Source: Ophiodon elongatus (lineage: Eukaryota > Chordata > Actinopteri > Perciformes > Hexagrammidae). From it: DNA of 64,000 nucleotides. Positions 27,101 to 39,828 of this stretch are shown one piece after another (the stretch's first letter is position 1; every line of letters starts with the position of its first letter). The translations under genes and the position numbers were made by a program. The stretch is from contig JACSYO010001880.1 in the NCBI GenBank assembly GCA_016806645.1, forward strand, positions 694,501-758,500. The letters are read 5' to 3'. Below the pieces are notes generated by a model. It saw only the letters and a list, made by a program, of their open reading frames with translations. It had not been told where the DNA came from and did no database searches.

Positions 27101-30100
27101 CCTTGATTCCTTTTATCCTTGAGCCTAAAGCAGATTGCAGTTTATATGCCTCAGCGGTTTCGAATGTGAACAAAATAGATTGTTTCTTCATTGTACTGTG
27201 CTGTGGAGGAGGAGTGCAATAAGCTTTTTTTCTGTCTTTAGGTGGAAACAAACTAAAGCCTCAGCCATTCAGACTCAACTGGGCCTGGATCTCTCTGGAA
27301 AGAGAATACTATTTAGTGGATGAGGACGCAAAATTCCTGGAGGTGACACTCAAACGCAGAGGATACCTGGGAGAAACCTCCTTCGTCAGTAAGTGTTGAC
27401 AGTCTTTATGTTTGCTGTTTCTTACTTTTCACTTTTGTTTCCTCTTAAGAATCAGCATAGAATTTCTATAGCATTTCCAATTCAACCAATTAAACAAATA
27501 ATTATTTTGTTTTAAAGAAGTATTGTCCCCGTTAGACTGTATTACGCAATTTAAGTGCCATTTAAAGGCCCAGTCCGGCTATAAAACATAAGCACTTAAA
27601 GTCTCTGCAGATTCGTGTTAAGCTGGAGAATGTACTCAGTTTATTACAACACTTCAACAATAATAACAATGTTTTGTCCCTAAAGGTGTAAATCTATTGT
27701 GCTCTTGTTTGCCCATGGTGCTCCATTTCCTCTCCGTTGTTAAAAGAGGCCTGATTGAAAGCACATATAGTATAACCTTTCCTAATAATGGTCACAAGGA
27801 AATGTCAACATGCTGCTCTGTTTGCCTGCGTCACACTTGCATGCAAGAGATTTATGACAACATATGTTCATGTATACACTTCTGTCTTTAAAGAGGAAAG
27901 AGGATTTTAAAGGAACAAACACACCCATAAATAACATAAGATACAGATTGGTTGTCAAAAAAATGCATGTACATTGACTTCTGTGCTATTAACATCAGAC
28001 AGAATCCAATCAATAAATGATTCTCATTTCACTTAAAGCTCAAAACATGTACATCCCTCTCACTCAGGTATTGACACTAAGGATGGAACAGCTGAGAAGG
28101 ACAAAGACTTCCGTGGCAAAGCACAGAAGCAGGTCCAGTTCAATCCCGGTCAGACTACGGCCACCTGGAAGGTGAAGATCTTCACAGATCAGGAGTTTGA
28201 GACCTCAGAGACTTTCCAGATACAGCTGTCAGAGCCAGTCATGGCTGTGCTTGAGTTTCCAGACACTGCAACAGTTGAGATTGTGGATCCTGGAGATGGT
28301 AGGAATCTAATAATAGTCAGTTAATTTGAACAAAGCCTTACCACCATAAATGCTGCATTTAAAATTAAAAGACTTAAATAGATGTATCACTGAATGAAAT
28401 CAGTTCTCATACTCATCGTCTGTGTTTCTCTTCCAAAATAGAATCGACTGTCTACATTCCTCAAGCAGAGTTCAAGATTGAGGAGGATGTTGGAGAGCTG
28501 TTAGTGCCGGTGCGGCGATCAGGAGATGCCAGCCAGGAACTCATGGTTGTTTGTTTCACTCAGCAAGGTGAGATTAACTTTACATTTACTTATAATTAGG
28601 GTCTTTCGTAAGAAGATTGCATGTAAATAATGAGACTTTCAGTGAATGGTAATTGGAATTTAGGTAATATAGTAAATATGGGAGCGCAGTAACTTACTTT
28701 TTTTTATAAGTCCATTTTTGATTGTCTGATTATTGTCACATACTAAAACAGTTGTGCTGCTGTACTCCATTGCCTTTATTATTATTTTCACTTTCTTTTC
28801 TTAGCCATATTATTACAGTAAGATCCTATATGTATGTATTGTGGTACCTTTTCTCCTTTGAATCCTATGACTTCATGCTGCCAGCAACCAACATTTTTAT
28901 TTGGTTTAATTTCCCCATAATTCCTCAGCCACGGCCACTGGCACCATACCCAGCTCTGTGCTGTCCTACTCTGACTACATCACCCGACCAGAGGACCACA
29001 CCAGTGTGCTGCGGTTTGACAAGGATGAGCGAGAGAAACTCTGTCGCATCATCATCATCGATGACTCCCTGTATGAGGAGGAAGAGAGCTTCAACATCAG
29101 CCTCAGCATGCCCATGGGCGGCCAGTTGGGTGCCAACTTCCCAACCGCCAAGATCACCATCTTGGCTGACAGCGATGATGGTGAGTAAAGAGTCGGGAGT
29201 TGGATGGACTTGTTCTGTTGTAACGTTGACACTTTTCACAGTTAGGTGGATGGATGGATGGTTACACATTATACATATACATTTACAGATTTACAAGTCA
29301 AAGAACTGCATCGTGTCTTAAGATTTGCCGATGTAGCGGGCTATAAAGGCGCCAACCAGACCATGAAAGTGAGCAATGAGCTGATTTAAAATCAGATTAC
29401 AGCGCCATTGCAACTTGAGACAAGAGCATTGATATTTGATGAAATTATATTTTTACTTTCTGATCTCTGGGACTTTGAATATTAGTCCTGCTGTACTGAT
29501 CGGGGTATGATTCTGATTTATAGCTTACAACCCAAAAATAGCAGAAAGATATTTGTTTGCTGCAAAAGAGAAAACATTTATTATTACTTGAAAGGGATGC
29601 ACACAAATGAACAAAATCCCTCACAGAGAAATATCACAAAAGCTGCGTGACAAAAAGCATGGAGCTCGAAACACATTGCTTTGATAAAGGTCGAGGTAGA
29701 ATGGCATCATGTGCCGCGTTTACAGTATAATGGCATCATGGTGGCAGCTGTGGGTGATCCTGTTGCTCATTGCCCCTTTGATGCTCTATTTCGCCATCGG
29801 TATCTGGACACTATTAATCCACCAAAAGTGCACAGGCGTCACAATAACCGCAGTCGCAAAAGCCCTGGATACTGTACACGCCTTAATGGCTTTAAAGTAT
29901 ATTCAGGTCCATTACCCTTCCAGTGTCTCGGTCTAACTGCTTTGTTTACACTCTCTGCCTCATTTATCCACCGTATTCTGTCTGCCCGTGTCTGTCTGTG
30001 TGTGTTACAAACAAGATAACAATAGACAGGTGTTGAGAGGGAGAATGGCAGCATCTGTGGATGTTATTCTATAGATACTATAGCCTGTCTGACAGATAAA

Positions 30101-30729
30101 AGGGCTTTAAAACTCACGGTGCTCCTCGAGCGACTCCCAGTCCTCATTGACATTCAAGGGAGCTCAGGAGAAACAGAGGGCATCCCTTTGTCTGCAGAGA
30201 CCCAAAGGCAGGTGGTGGAGAGAGAGGGTCTATTGTGCAGGGAGTCCAAATGACTGACATGTTTTTACTCTTCCCCCTGTTTGATGGAATTCAGCAGAAG
30301 GAATGCTGTTTTTAAAGCAATAAATCACAAATACGTTATTGGTTTCATTTGATCTCTCGAAGAAAATGTCTTAACAAATTTGACAAATTGCTGTCCCCAA
30401 ATTCTTAAAACCCTTGAGTCCCGTCTTGTCTTTCTTTTGCGACCAGTACTAACCAGAGTCAATTTGTCTTCCTCACATTTCTCCTCCATATCTCCAACCT
30501 TTCACAAAAGCTGATTTCTGGACTTGCTTGTCGTAGTGACAGATGTGCTCGCAGAGAAAGCATCCCTCCTAGCCAATTTGGAACAGAAGTACAATTGAAC
30601 TTTATGTAGAAATAATCAGTGTGCATTCCCAGACAAGAGAAGACTCCTCAGTGTAAACCTCTATTGTGGTTCTACTTCTTGGTGGGTCCTGAAGTAACAC
30701 CCCATCATAAATCTGGTTTAGAGTACGAG

Positions 30730-30781
<52 letters not shown>

Positions 30782-33700
30782 CATCTGCCTGTCTGAGTAA
30801 ACTTGTGGTTTGGATACTCGCCAACATCGAGTCTCCATTGTTACTGTATTTGTCTGGCTCTTCCTCCCACTGATATTTAAGGTTGCCATGTTGGCACTCA
30901 TTCTCCCATACAACCCCCCTTCTCATCCTCTCTCGTACTAAATAGCTGTCTCGGAGACTGAGAGGCATTTAAAGTCTGCCAGAAATCCTTCCTTCAGCAT
31001 CAGTTGTCTGTTGCAGCCTCCGTCAAAGTCTAAATAAGATTGGCCAATTCCGTTCACGCATCAATAACTGAGAGCAACTATCTTGTGAAAACTGATGGGT
31101 TTTAGCCTATGGTCATCAAACAACACTCCCACAGAACATTTGAATAGACCAAAGGAAATGTATCTGTATTTGATTGGTCACATGGCCATATCCCAAACTC
31201 ATTCATTGCTACACGTGATCTATGTATGTTTGAATACCCCACTGCCACGTTAGTTGGACTTTATTTTGTTTGTTTGTTTGATGACCCTGAAAAAGGCAGA
31301 GGGGCCAAAAGGCTTCAGTGTTAAAGTAGTAGCCACTCCGGCCACAAGTGACATAACAGTAAAAGCTAAAACATAGTTTTGCATTATAACAGAAGAAGAT
31401 CCATAGTGTTAGCAAAATGATAGAGTAACATCAGTCACCTAACAATGTCTTATAGCTAACATCAGATGAATAAGCTAATGGTCATTCTACTGGAGTAAGT
31501 GAGGCAGTAGCAACAAAAACCCTGGGTAGTTTGACTTTGCCACGGGTCAATTTTATTGCTTATGAATTAAACTTTTCATTTGTAAGAGAAAGAATGTTTT
31601 ATTTCTTCACTTCACTCCATACAAGAGATGCAGGACATTTTACCTTAATGGCACCCCGAATGTTCTTGTTGATGGCTTATGGCTGATCTATAAAGCATTT
31701 GTAGATAATTTACCAAGAAATAATGAGGCCAACAGTTACTTTTAGTAATTGCTTTTTCGATGAAATTTTGTTAACTTAGTTAATTGTCAAAAAAATCCTA
31801 AGGCCTGAGTTTGAGCCTCTATCAGTTGATCTCCAAGTGCACGGGCCGGACAGAGTGTGATGAAAACACGCTTTATACAGAAGTGAGGAGAGATGAATTG
31901 ACAATGTGTTCTGAATTCTTGCCCTGTGCCTTTGCAAAGTGGACGGTTGCCTCTGCCAAATCCTCACCATACCGCTTATCAGCTGCTCTATCATCAGAAA
32001 CTGGGAACATCCCTTCAGTCGTGCACACACAAGCACACGCCTTATTCTTCAGGTGTATCCTCGGCTCATTGGCGTTGAGTTCAGACAGAGCTGTCTGGAT
32101 TTAGATAAGTGGGGGAGGAAGGTTGAAGGAGAACATGATAAGAGGGATGACAGCTCTCTTCCTGTGCTCAGCTATTCATGCCAATTTGTCCCTGAACCCG
32201 GCTTGACTAAAAGCTTATGTTGCTATGTCTCTCTAACAAGAATATCTTGTTCCAACAAATAGCAGAACTGAAGAAAATATAATATATTAAGACAAGATGT
32301 CATGATAATAAATGTATGTCATGGGCTGTTTTACTTTTTCATATTGCTGACCATTGGGAATTTTGAAACGGCACCATGTCTTAATCATTAACTATTGCAC
32401 TTTCCTCTGTTTCCAAAATCTCACAGAGCCCTCGCTGTATTTTGGGGAACCCGAGTATGTCGCGGATGAGAGTTCAGGCTACGTTGAGGTGAAGGTCTGG
32501 AGGACAGGGACCGACTTGTCCAAGACGGCTACTGTCACCGTCCGCTCCAGGAAGAGTGAACCTGTCTCTGCAGAAGGTAAACTCAGCAGTTCGACACAGC
32601 GTTTAGTCCTGATGTTGCATTACAGCGTCAGTTCATGGTTTCCCCTCTATCTGGCCAGCTGGACTAGACTACGTCGGCATCAGTCGCAACCTAGACTTTG
32701 CTCCCGGAGTGACAATGCAGACATTCAGAGTGACCATCCTGGATGATCTGGGTCAGCCGGAGCTGGAGGGACCTGAGAACTTTGACCTCGTCTTACGGAT
32801 GCCCATGAACGCTGTGCTGGGAGAACCGAGCAAGACCATCATAACCATCAATGATACAGTCACAGATGGTGAGTGTCACGCACACATACAAAACCGTATA
32901 ATGTATGTATGTCCAAGCCAACAGTAACTTTATCGTATATTCTTTACGAGATGATGCAATTCAAGTTCTATGAATGTTGCCAATCTTTTAAAATCAATAC
33001 AGTGAATTATAATAATTACGATATTATTTTTATATTATTATCATATCTACGTCAAATTATATAGAAAAACACTTTCCTTTTATCCCCCTATTTAGCATGT
33101 ATATCCAAAATAAGTACATAAACAATTAATTAATGGATTGAAACACACTATAATGTAGTTGTTAGAGGAAATAAGGATATTTTTATATGCCAATATGCAT
33201 TGATGTAATATAAGCATTTAATAAGTGATCATGCCAATGTACAAATCCTTTGTAGGTGGATTTAAAATGTCCTGGTATGAGTCTGAAGTTGCTTTTGTAA
33301 ATTTATCCACAACTGTTTAAATTTAAGATTTTTATATTTTTTTCTTTTAACAATACATTTTTTAATATAACATTTAGGGCACATTTAGCTTCACTCAAAC
33401 GCAGCGAGACTCTCTTGTAACAAGTCGATTACTGTCTTTTTTCCAGTGCCGAAGGTTCAGTTTAAGGAAGGAAGCTACAAGGTGGATGAGTCTGATGGGG
33501 AGGTAACAGCCATAGTGTACCGCAGTGGAGACATCAGTCTCAGGTCCACGGTGCGCTGCTACACTCGCCAAGGCTCTGCTCAGGTCATGATGGACTACAG
33601 TGAAAGACCCAATACTGACGCGTCCATCATTACTTTCCTACCAGGTGAGACCTCCCCTCTCCCTCTTAATCTCTCTGCTCCTCTTACATCCTGCAGCACA

Positions 33701-36700
33701 TACCTGAGTATATTGACCGTTTTTCTCTCCAGGTGAAACAGAGAAGCCATGTGTGGTCAGCCTGATGGACGACTCCGTCCATGAAGAGGACGAGGAGTTC
33801 CGCTTCGTCCTGGGAACTCCCAAGAGCAAGTCACCGTATGGAGCTTCTCTTGGGGAGCAGAAGGAGGCGCTGGTCACAGTCACGGATGGGAAAGATAGTA
33901 CGTACTTTAAAATAAAGAAATATTAAAACACAAATAGACCAAATATTATGTAGGTAGCATATAGATGAAAACAATGGGATTTTAAAAAAAGTGGGTGTAG
34001 AAGATACAGTGGTCCCACCTCCTTAAAGAACTATTGCTGAGATGCCCTTGAGCAAAGCACTTCACCCCTAACTGTGGAGAGTGTTTTGTACCAGGCATGC
34101 TACAAATATGAAGGAGGGATGTTGCTGCAAATAAATGCTAATTTAATTTTCATGTATACATCATAGAAACCGTCTAAGTTAAGTATTTTACTCCATCTGC
34201 TAAGACGGCATTGTCTTTTCTGTGGCCAAAACAGGCCACAGGTATCAACATTTATTTGTATATGTTTTATTTGTTTCCTGTATTGGTAAACTACTCTGTT
34301 TGTTTGGAAAAAGAAATATGACTGTGTTGTTTTGGCTCATAATGATAATAATTTTGGTCGTTCTGATTTTTTTTCCGCTCTAGAGCCCATCATCCGTTTC
34401 TCTGAGATCAAGTACAGTGTGCGGGAACCTCAGGTCAAAGGTAACGTGGCTGTAGTGAAAATTCCCATCCTGCGTGTTGGAGACACCTCAAAGGTGTCAG
34501 TGGTGAGAGTGCACACCAAGGACGGCTCTGCAACCTCTGGAGAAGACTACAACCCGCTGTCAGAGGGTAAGGACATGGTTTATTGGCTGCAAAGTGACGC
34601 AGTAGCTTGCACAGTGCTTCTCTTCATATGAATTTATGTCTTTTAATCACTTCGCTGTGTCTCTGTCTAAGATGTTGAGTTCAAGGAGGGTGAAAAGGAA
34701 CACTTTGTGGAGATTGAGATCCTGTATGATGGTCAGAGAGAGATGAGAGAGGCCTTCACTGTACACATGAAGCCTGACGACAACATGGTGGCTGAATTAC
34801 AGGTGACACAAAGGTTACACAGCACACGCACACGCACACAAACAAATATAAACCAGTAGTCCTACAAGTCCTACATGTGCACACGTACAGTGCTGCATAT
34901 CTACACACGTGAGCATGCGCCGCCGTCATGTCAGCCTGTGTTAAAATAGCCAGGCAGCAGCTGGCATTGCTGTCAGCGCGCCTGAACCACAGAGTCTTAT
35001 AAAAAGCTTTTCTCTCTGGAATGAGATGCTGAGGGGAATGTCCCAGCAGAGCCAAACAGTAGGCAAACCTATAAACAGAACTGCGACATTCTACCCATAT
35101 ACTCTACATCAGGCATGCAGCGCTCACGTCACAAATTCAGATATGTTACGCACCTAGATTTTAGCAAGATAGGATGAAATGTGTTGGAGGAATGGTGAAA
35201 GGATGCAAAACTTTGGGAGAAGTCATGAATGGAGGTTGAGATTGGCCAATTTAAAGTCAGATTCTAAAGTTGACAACCAGCTAACGTTGCTTTTCCTCTT
35301 CTTGCTAGATGAACAAGGCCATTGTGTACATTGAGGAGATGGACAGTGTGGCGGATGTTACCTTCCCTGCCGTGCCCCAAGTGGTTTCCCTGCTCATGTA
35401 TGATGACACAGCTAAAAGCAAAGACAAGCCCTACCCGCCCACTGGATACCCTGTTGTGTGTGTGACGGTGAGTGGAAATGCTTCTGCTGCTTTTGAGAGC
35501 GACACATACCTTCGGGTTTCTTTAATTTTTCAGTTGCCATATGTCTTGTCATCCCTTGCAGGCTTGCAACCCGAAGTACCACGACTTTGACAAAACCGGC
35601 TCAATCTGCTCTGCGGAGAACATCAACGACACTCTCACTCAGTATCGCTGGCTGGTCAGCGCCCCCACCGGGTCAGATGGAGTGACCAGCCCCATGAGGG
35701 AGGTGGACACTAATACTTTCTTCACCAACACCAAGTCCGTCACTTTGGATTCGATCTACTTCCAGACCGGCTCAAGAGTTCAATGTGCAGCAAGAGCCTT
35801 CAATGCCAATGGGGATGCCGGTCTGGAGCTGTCCAGCCCCATTGCTGTGATCAGCAAGGAGGAGGGTGAGTGAAGCACTGATTGGACAGATGCCAATATA
35901 TACTGAGTAAATAATTCATTGTTTTAACTGACTTCTAAATCGTTGCAGGTATGTGTCAGCCTCGTGTCCAAGGCACTGTTGGAGCTGAACCTTTCTCTGC
36001 TAAGATCCGCTACACCGGTCCCGATGACCCCGACTTCCCCAACCTCATTAAACTCACCATCAACATGCCTCACATGGATGGTGAGCAGTGAATATTTGTT
36101 TTTAACCATTGATATATCGTCTTTATTGTTGAGTAATCTTGACAAAAGACGCAGACTATTAACAAGCTTTTCAATATCAACAGGCATGTTACCAGTGATC
36201 TCCACAAGACCTCTGTCCAACTTTGAGCTCACCCTGAGTCCAGACGGCACCCGTGTGGGCAATCACCGCTGCTCCAACTTGCTGGACTTCAATGAGATCC
36301 AGACAGGCCACGGCTTCATCACCGATGAAACAAAGAACCCTGAAATCATTGGCGAGACTTCGCCATACCAGTACAGCCCGCTCATGCGCTCGGCCAACTC
36401 TCTGCGCTTCTACAGGAACCTCAACCTGGAGGCCTGCCTCTGGGAGTTCACCAGCTACTACGACATGTCAGAGCTGCTGAATGACTGTGGAGGCTCAATA
36501 GGCACCGATGGACAGGTAGCACATGCATAAAGGAAAAAAAAACAAACATTTTTCAGCACCGGCTACACCAGAATTTATTGATCAATGAATTCACTCCCAG
36601 GGCAAAAGTAAATCCATACTAATTATTTTCGCCAAGTTTGACAGGCACATGTGCGGCATTGACCGATCACAAATTGTCTTGACAGTGAGAGGACACTATT

Positions 36701-39700
36701 GTTGCTTGTTAGCTGTGTTGCATCATTCACATTTATTTTATCTGTTATTCTGTTGGAATATAAACAGCTCCACAAAATGAATGCTTGCAGGGAGTTTTAG
36801 GACAAGCGTCAACAGTACAAATTTGTCTTTTGGATGAACTGAGAGAACTTAATTGTCTCCTTAGCGACTTAGTTAGCTCTGAGAGCTTTTCTCCTATCAA
36901 AAACTCTTTATTAACTGAAATCTTGTACAGTCCAAAGAAAATATGAGGCAATTATGATTGATATGACCAGCATTTTCCCATATGGCTAGTTCCTGGTTAG
37001 CTCGCCAGCTACAGTAGTTAGCCGTGTGCATAGTCACAGTCACCAAGCTTGTAGAATCACATATATTTGTAAGGATGGCCAGATAAATTTCACTGCCCCA
37101 CTTTCTGGTGTGACGGCGCGGAGATACTTCTTCCATCATCCTTGATATTGACTGATTTATCTCTTTCTTAGGTGCTGAACCTGGTCCAGTCCTACGTCAC
37201 CCTGCGTGTCCCTCTGTTTGTGTCCTACGTCTTCCACTCTCCGGTGGCTGTGGGAGGCTGGCAGCACTTTGACCTGCAGTCAGAGCTCAAACTCACCTTT
37301 GTGTACGATACAGCTATTCTGTGGCAGGACGGCATCGGCAGCCCACCTGAGGCTGAGCTACAAGGTATGTTCTCAGACCGATGCTGCTCCCTGCTGGTGC
37401 TGCTGGACCATGTGTGAAGCACTGTCAAACTCTGTTCTCTGTTCTCATAGGAGCCATGTACCCAACCAGTATGCGTATAAATGAGGAGGGACGTCTGGTG
37501 GTTAACTTCAAGACAGAGGCTCGCTTCAGGGGACAGTTTGTTATGTCTCATCCAGGTAAGAGGGTGGCGACCACACACACACACACATACCCTAAAACCA
37601 TCCAGTGTGGTCATTCTATACGGCAACCTCCTATTGGATTACCCTGTGGCCGACATCATCTCTTCATCTATTTCTGGAGTTCCACATTGGAGGTCCTTCC
37701 TGTGCGAAATTGTCAGAGGTCATTTCAGCAAATGTCAAAATGACCCTTCAGCATTTATAGTTAGGAAGCAAGTGGCACAAACAATGTAGAAGGTCACTCT
37801 TTAAATAAAATTAAAAAAAGTACACTGTTGCTAGTTGTGTTTTGGACGAAAAGATTTATGACTGTCTACGTGTTTGTTTTCAGGAACCAGCGTGTCATCC
37901 ATGGTGATGTGTGCTGACCACCCTGGGCTGACATTCACTCTCGCCCTGGTCAGGACTGAGCCTACTTACAACCAGCCCATGCAGCAGTGGAGTTTTGTCT
38001 CGGACTTTGCCGTGAGTCGATATACAATCAAAACTTGCCAGCTGTGGTGAAATAAACTTCATAGACAGTCTTAAGATTGTTTCTGCGTCACCTCTAGGTG
38101 CGAGACTACTCCGGGACTTACACGGTGAAGTTGACCGCCTGCATTGCATCACCCAACGGGGAGTTCAGCATCCCTCCTGTCTGCCACCCAAGAGAGCCAC
38201 TTACGTTCGACATGGATATTCGCTTCCAGCAGGTTAGCCTTGATATCCTGACAAAAAATACCTCAGCATGATTTAGTTCTGGATTTATTACAGTCAAGTC
38301 CAAAGCAAGAACACTTTTTTTTTTTTTTAAAGATAACATCTTCATAATTATTTAGATTTGAATGACTTGATAGTTTCCAAGGCAGTTAAATATGTCCGGA
38401 AAAGTTAACAACATATACTCCAAAATGTCTTGTTTAGATGGTTTCAATCACACCTAGAATCTGTTTTGTGTACGGTAACCCTTGTTTGGTGCTCCAGGTG
38501 AGTGACCCAGTTGCAGCTGAGTTCAGCCTCAACACTCAGATGTTCCTGCTGTCCAAGAAGGAGATGTGGTTGTCTGACGGCTCCATGGGCTTTGGAGAAG
38601 GGACTGATGCTGCTTTTTCAGACGGTACCACAACACTGCAGCCTAGTGGATTTCAGTAAACATTACAGCTGAGGACCATGAACTCTCTGAGAACCCCATG
38701 TTATAGTCCCACCTTCCATTTCATCTGTTGTTGCTTTGCTTCAGGCGCCACGATCTACGGTCGTGTGATGGTGGACCCAGTCCAGAACCTGGGCGACTCC
38801 TTCTCCTGCAGCATTGAAAAAGTCTTCCTCTGCACTGGAGCCGACGGCTACGTTCCCAAGTACAACCCCACCAACAAGGAGTATGGCTGCCTGGCAGACG
38901 CTCCCTCCCTGCTTTACAGATTCAAGATCCTGGTAAGATGCAATGAAACCACAAGGACAATACTTTAGGGAGTTGTGGATCCAAAAGAAGTAGAGCTCAT
39001 GTCTTATTTCTGTGTGTGTTGTTCTGCAGGACAAGGCCCAGCCAGAGACTCAAGCTTCAGCATTTGGTGATGTTGCTTTTAAGGCCACACTGGCTCAAGA
39101 AACAGTTGGAGGTCTGCCTTTGGTCAGACAACCAGGATCAGATGGCTTCTCACTCTCCTCATCTCCACTTTTCCAGGTCTGTGTAATTTTCAAAACACAT
39201 TACATTCATGCATCGTATCAACACGCACACGGATAAGGATTTAAAACACGCGTTTCTCCTGCAGGTGGCTGCTGGTCGAGAATGGTTCATCCACACGATT
39301 TACACAGTCCGCTCCCGAGAAAATGCCAACCGCAACATTGGCAAGCGCAGTGTGGAGTACCTGCATCACAGCATGTCCTCTGTTGATCATCCTGAGACGT
39401 CCGAGCTGGCCAGCCCCAGCCGCCACCGTCGCGCCGCCCCTGCTTTCTCTGACACTGTCGTGGTCAAAGACATCGGTGTCGACAACAACCGAGGCACCAA
39501 CATCCAGCACATCGCTCTGGACCGAGCAGACCGCATGGTGGTCAGCCAGCGCCAGCCCTGGTCCCCTAACCATGACCCCTTACTGGATCGCCCCCTGCTG
39601 GAAAGTTCTGGCAGAGAACTGGCTGACACTTCCACCCTGCCCATGTTAGTGGGCCTCGCAGGTCTGATCCTTCTCATCTGCCTCATAGCCACCGTTGTCA

Positions 39701-39828
39701 TTCTGTTGCTGCGGCGCAAGAAGAGTGAGAAGAAGGCCCAGTTCCCTCCTTACACCACCTCCTCTTCTTCTGCCTACAGCCAAGGCCCAGCGGGCATGTG
39801 GAGCAGCTCAGACAACTCTGAGGTCTAG
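10123..39828 (+). CDS. frem3: FRAS1-related extracellular matrix protein, FREM2/FREM3 type (frem3 by synteny)
   Basis: Fraser-complex protein: a large basement-membrane protein that with FRAS1 and FREM1 holds epithelium to mesenchyme. Exons: 10123-15151, 16082-16171, 27242-27388, 28068-28298, 28442-28567, 28929-29180, 32427-32576, 32659-32868, 33447-33644, 33733-33897, 34384-34566, 34672-34802, 35309-35467, 35562-35865, 35949-36080, 36184-36515, 37172-37364, 37451-37555, 37884-38011, 38098-38232, 38498-38624, 38745-38932, 39030-39176, 39265-39828. These sum to 9426 nt, or 3141 residues. Order: signal peptide (about 1-35), N-terminal domain, 12 CSPG repeats (about 286-1690), five Calx-beta domains (about 1713-2335), conserved C-terminal region, furin-like RHRR (3007-3010), transmembrane helix (3081-3103), short tail ending NSEV. 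Length, exon number and many blocks (e.g. KPSFVAMMMMEVDQFV) fit vertebrate FREM2; the neighbour smarca5 argues for FREM3. A FREM2 co-orthologue cannot be excluded without a tree. All splice sites are GT-AG. Confidence 0.93.
15255..15560. repeat. Probable fish interspersed repeat (family B) in frem3 intron 1
   Basis: This intronic segment contains the chain TTAGCAGCTAAAGAGTCCAA, ATATTTCAGGAGTTGG, TGGAGACCAAAACAGAG, GAATATTGGACTGAAACAC, AATGCTAATGTTGC, which I recall as a repeated element in many perciform genomic sequences. No second copy is obvious in this window, so the call rests on recognition. No coding capacity is seen. Confidence 0.4.
21130..21580 (+). repeat. Degenerate fish interspersed repeat (family A), sense copy
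   Basis: The most complete family A copy in the window. In order it has TTTACCAGAGGACGTATC, GCGCCACCACGAGGTTGACA, CAACAACTATTAGATGGATT, GGTTTATGACCCAATGATACC, GACATTCCCATTCGCATCAG, TAAGATGGGGAACATGGTCA, and ends CATGTTAACATGCTGACGTT followed by TAGCCCAAAGCTGC. This matches a dispersed percomorph element I recognise by its 'tgctaaca/ctaagatggtgaacatggt' 3' part. It is non-coding; limits are approximate. Confidence 0.65.
25131..25405. repeat. Diverged tandem duplication, about 160 bp period
   Basis: CAGCTAGCTAGTCTTCTTGT followed about 100 bp later by GCTAGCATAACGTTAGCTTT recurs about 160-165 bp downstream as CAGCTAGTCTTGTCAAACAT and GCTAACTTAACGTTAGCTTT. Between these anchors both copies share TTTAC or TTTGC, GTTTGT and TATTRACT words. 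It lies in frem3 intron 2 and has no coding potential. Confidence 0.45.
26882..26939. repeat. TATG/TATA microsatellite
   Basis: An imperfect array of TATG and TATATA units lies in frem3 intron 2, 300 bp before exon 3. It is a simple repeat and no function is visible. Confidence 0.75.
30734..30777. repeat. (TG)n microsatellite
   Basis: About 22 uninterrupted TG units lie in frem3 intron 6. Perfect dinucleotide tracts of this length are usually polymorphic in fish. Confidence 0.95.
33080..33240. repeat. Interspersed repeat (family C), copy 2
   Basis: Located in frem3 intron 8. It shares the words CATAAACA, AACACACTATAATGTAGTTG and ATAAGCATTTAATAAG with the segment at 3330-3600, in the same order, with many substitutions. 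It is non-coding. Confidence 0.4.
39265..39828 (+). other. frem3: frem3 terminal exon: furin-like site, transmembrane helix, PDZ ligand
   Basis: The exon encodes residues 2955-3141. It starts VAAGREWFIHTIYTVRS, a block conserved in FREM2, followed by GKRSVEY. RHRR followed by AAPAF at 39421-39435 matches the furin consensus R-X-R/K-R. The helix PMLVGLAGLILLICLIATVV begins at 39640, runs on through ILLL, and is stopped by RRKK. The protein ends SDNSEV, a class I PDZ ligand; human FREM2 ends in a very similar SSEV, and the FRAS1/FREM2 tails are known to bind GRIP1. Confidence 0.88.

Larger units (their letters stand above)
16172..27241 (+). other. frem3: frem3 intron 2, 11 kb, no gene found inside
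   Basis: This is by far the largest intron of the gene; most others are 0.1-3 kb. It joins exon 2 (ending GAAGACAACG) to exon 3 (starting GTGGAAACAAAC) in phase 1, which keeps the frame. It holds a family A repeat near 21.2-21.6 kb, a diverged tandem duplication at 25.1-25.4 kb and a TATG-rich microsatellite near 26.9 kb. Open frames inside (for example at 20.2-21.0 and 23.1-23.5 kb) show no domain and look accidental. Long early introns often hold enhancers, but none can be shown here. Confidence 0.7.
27242..35467 (+). other. frem3: frem3 exons 3-13: five Calx-beta domains
   Basis: Exon pairs 3+4, 5+6, 7+8 and 9+10 and the exon set 11-13 each encode one Calx-beta domain. Each opens with a strand like FRLNWAWISLEREYY, AEFKIEEDVGEL, YFGEPEYVADESSGY, QFKEGSYKVDESDGE or IRFSEIKYSVREP and closes with an acidic DDSxxEEEExF- or DDL-type turn followed by TVEIVDPGD-like strands. 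FRAS1 and FREM2 also have five. This regular two-exon organisation supports the model. Confidence 0.88.

Noticed and set aside
28722..29321. 199-codon plus-strand open frame
   Set aside because: It reads intron 5 and then frem3 exon 6 in the wrong frame; the true exon is 28929-29180 with protein SSVLSYSDYITRPEDHTS.
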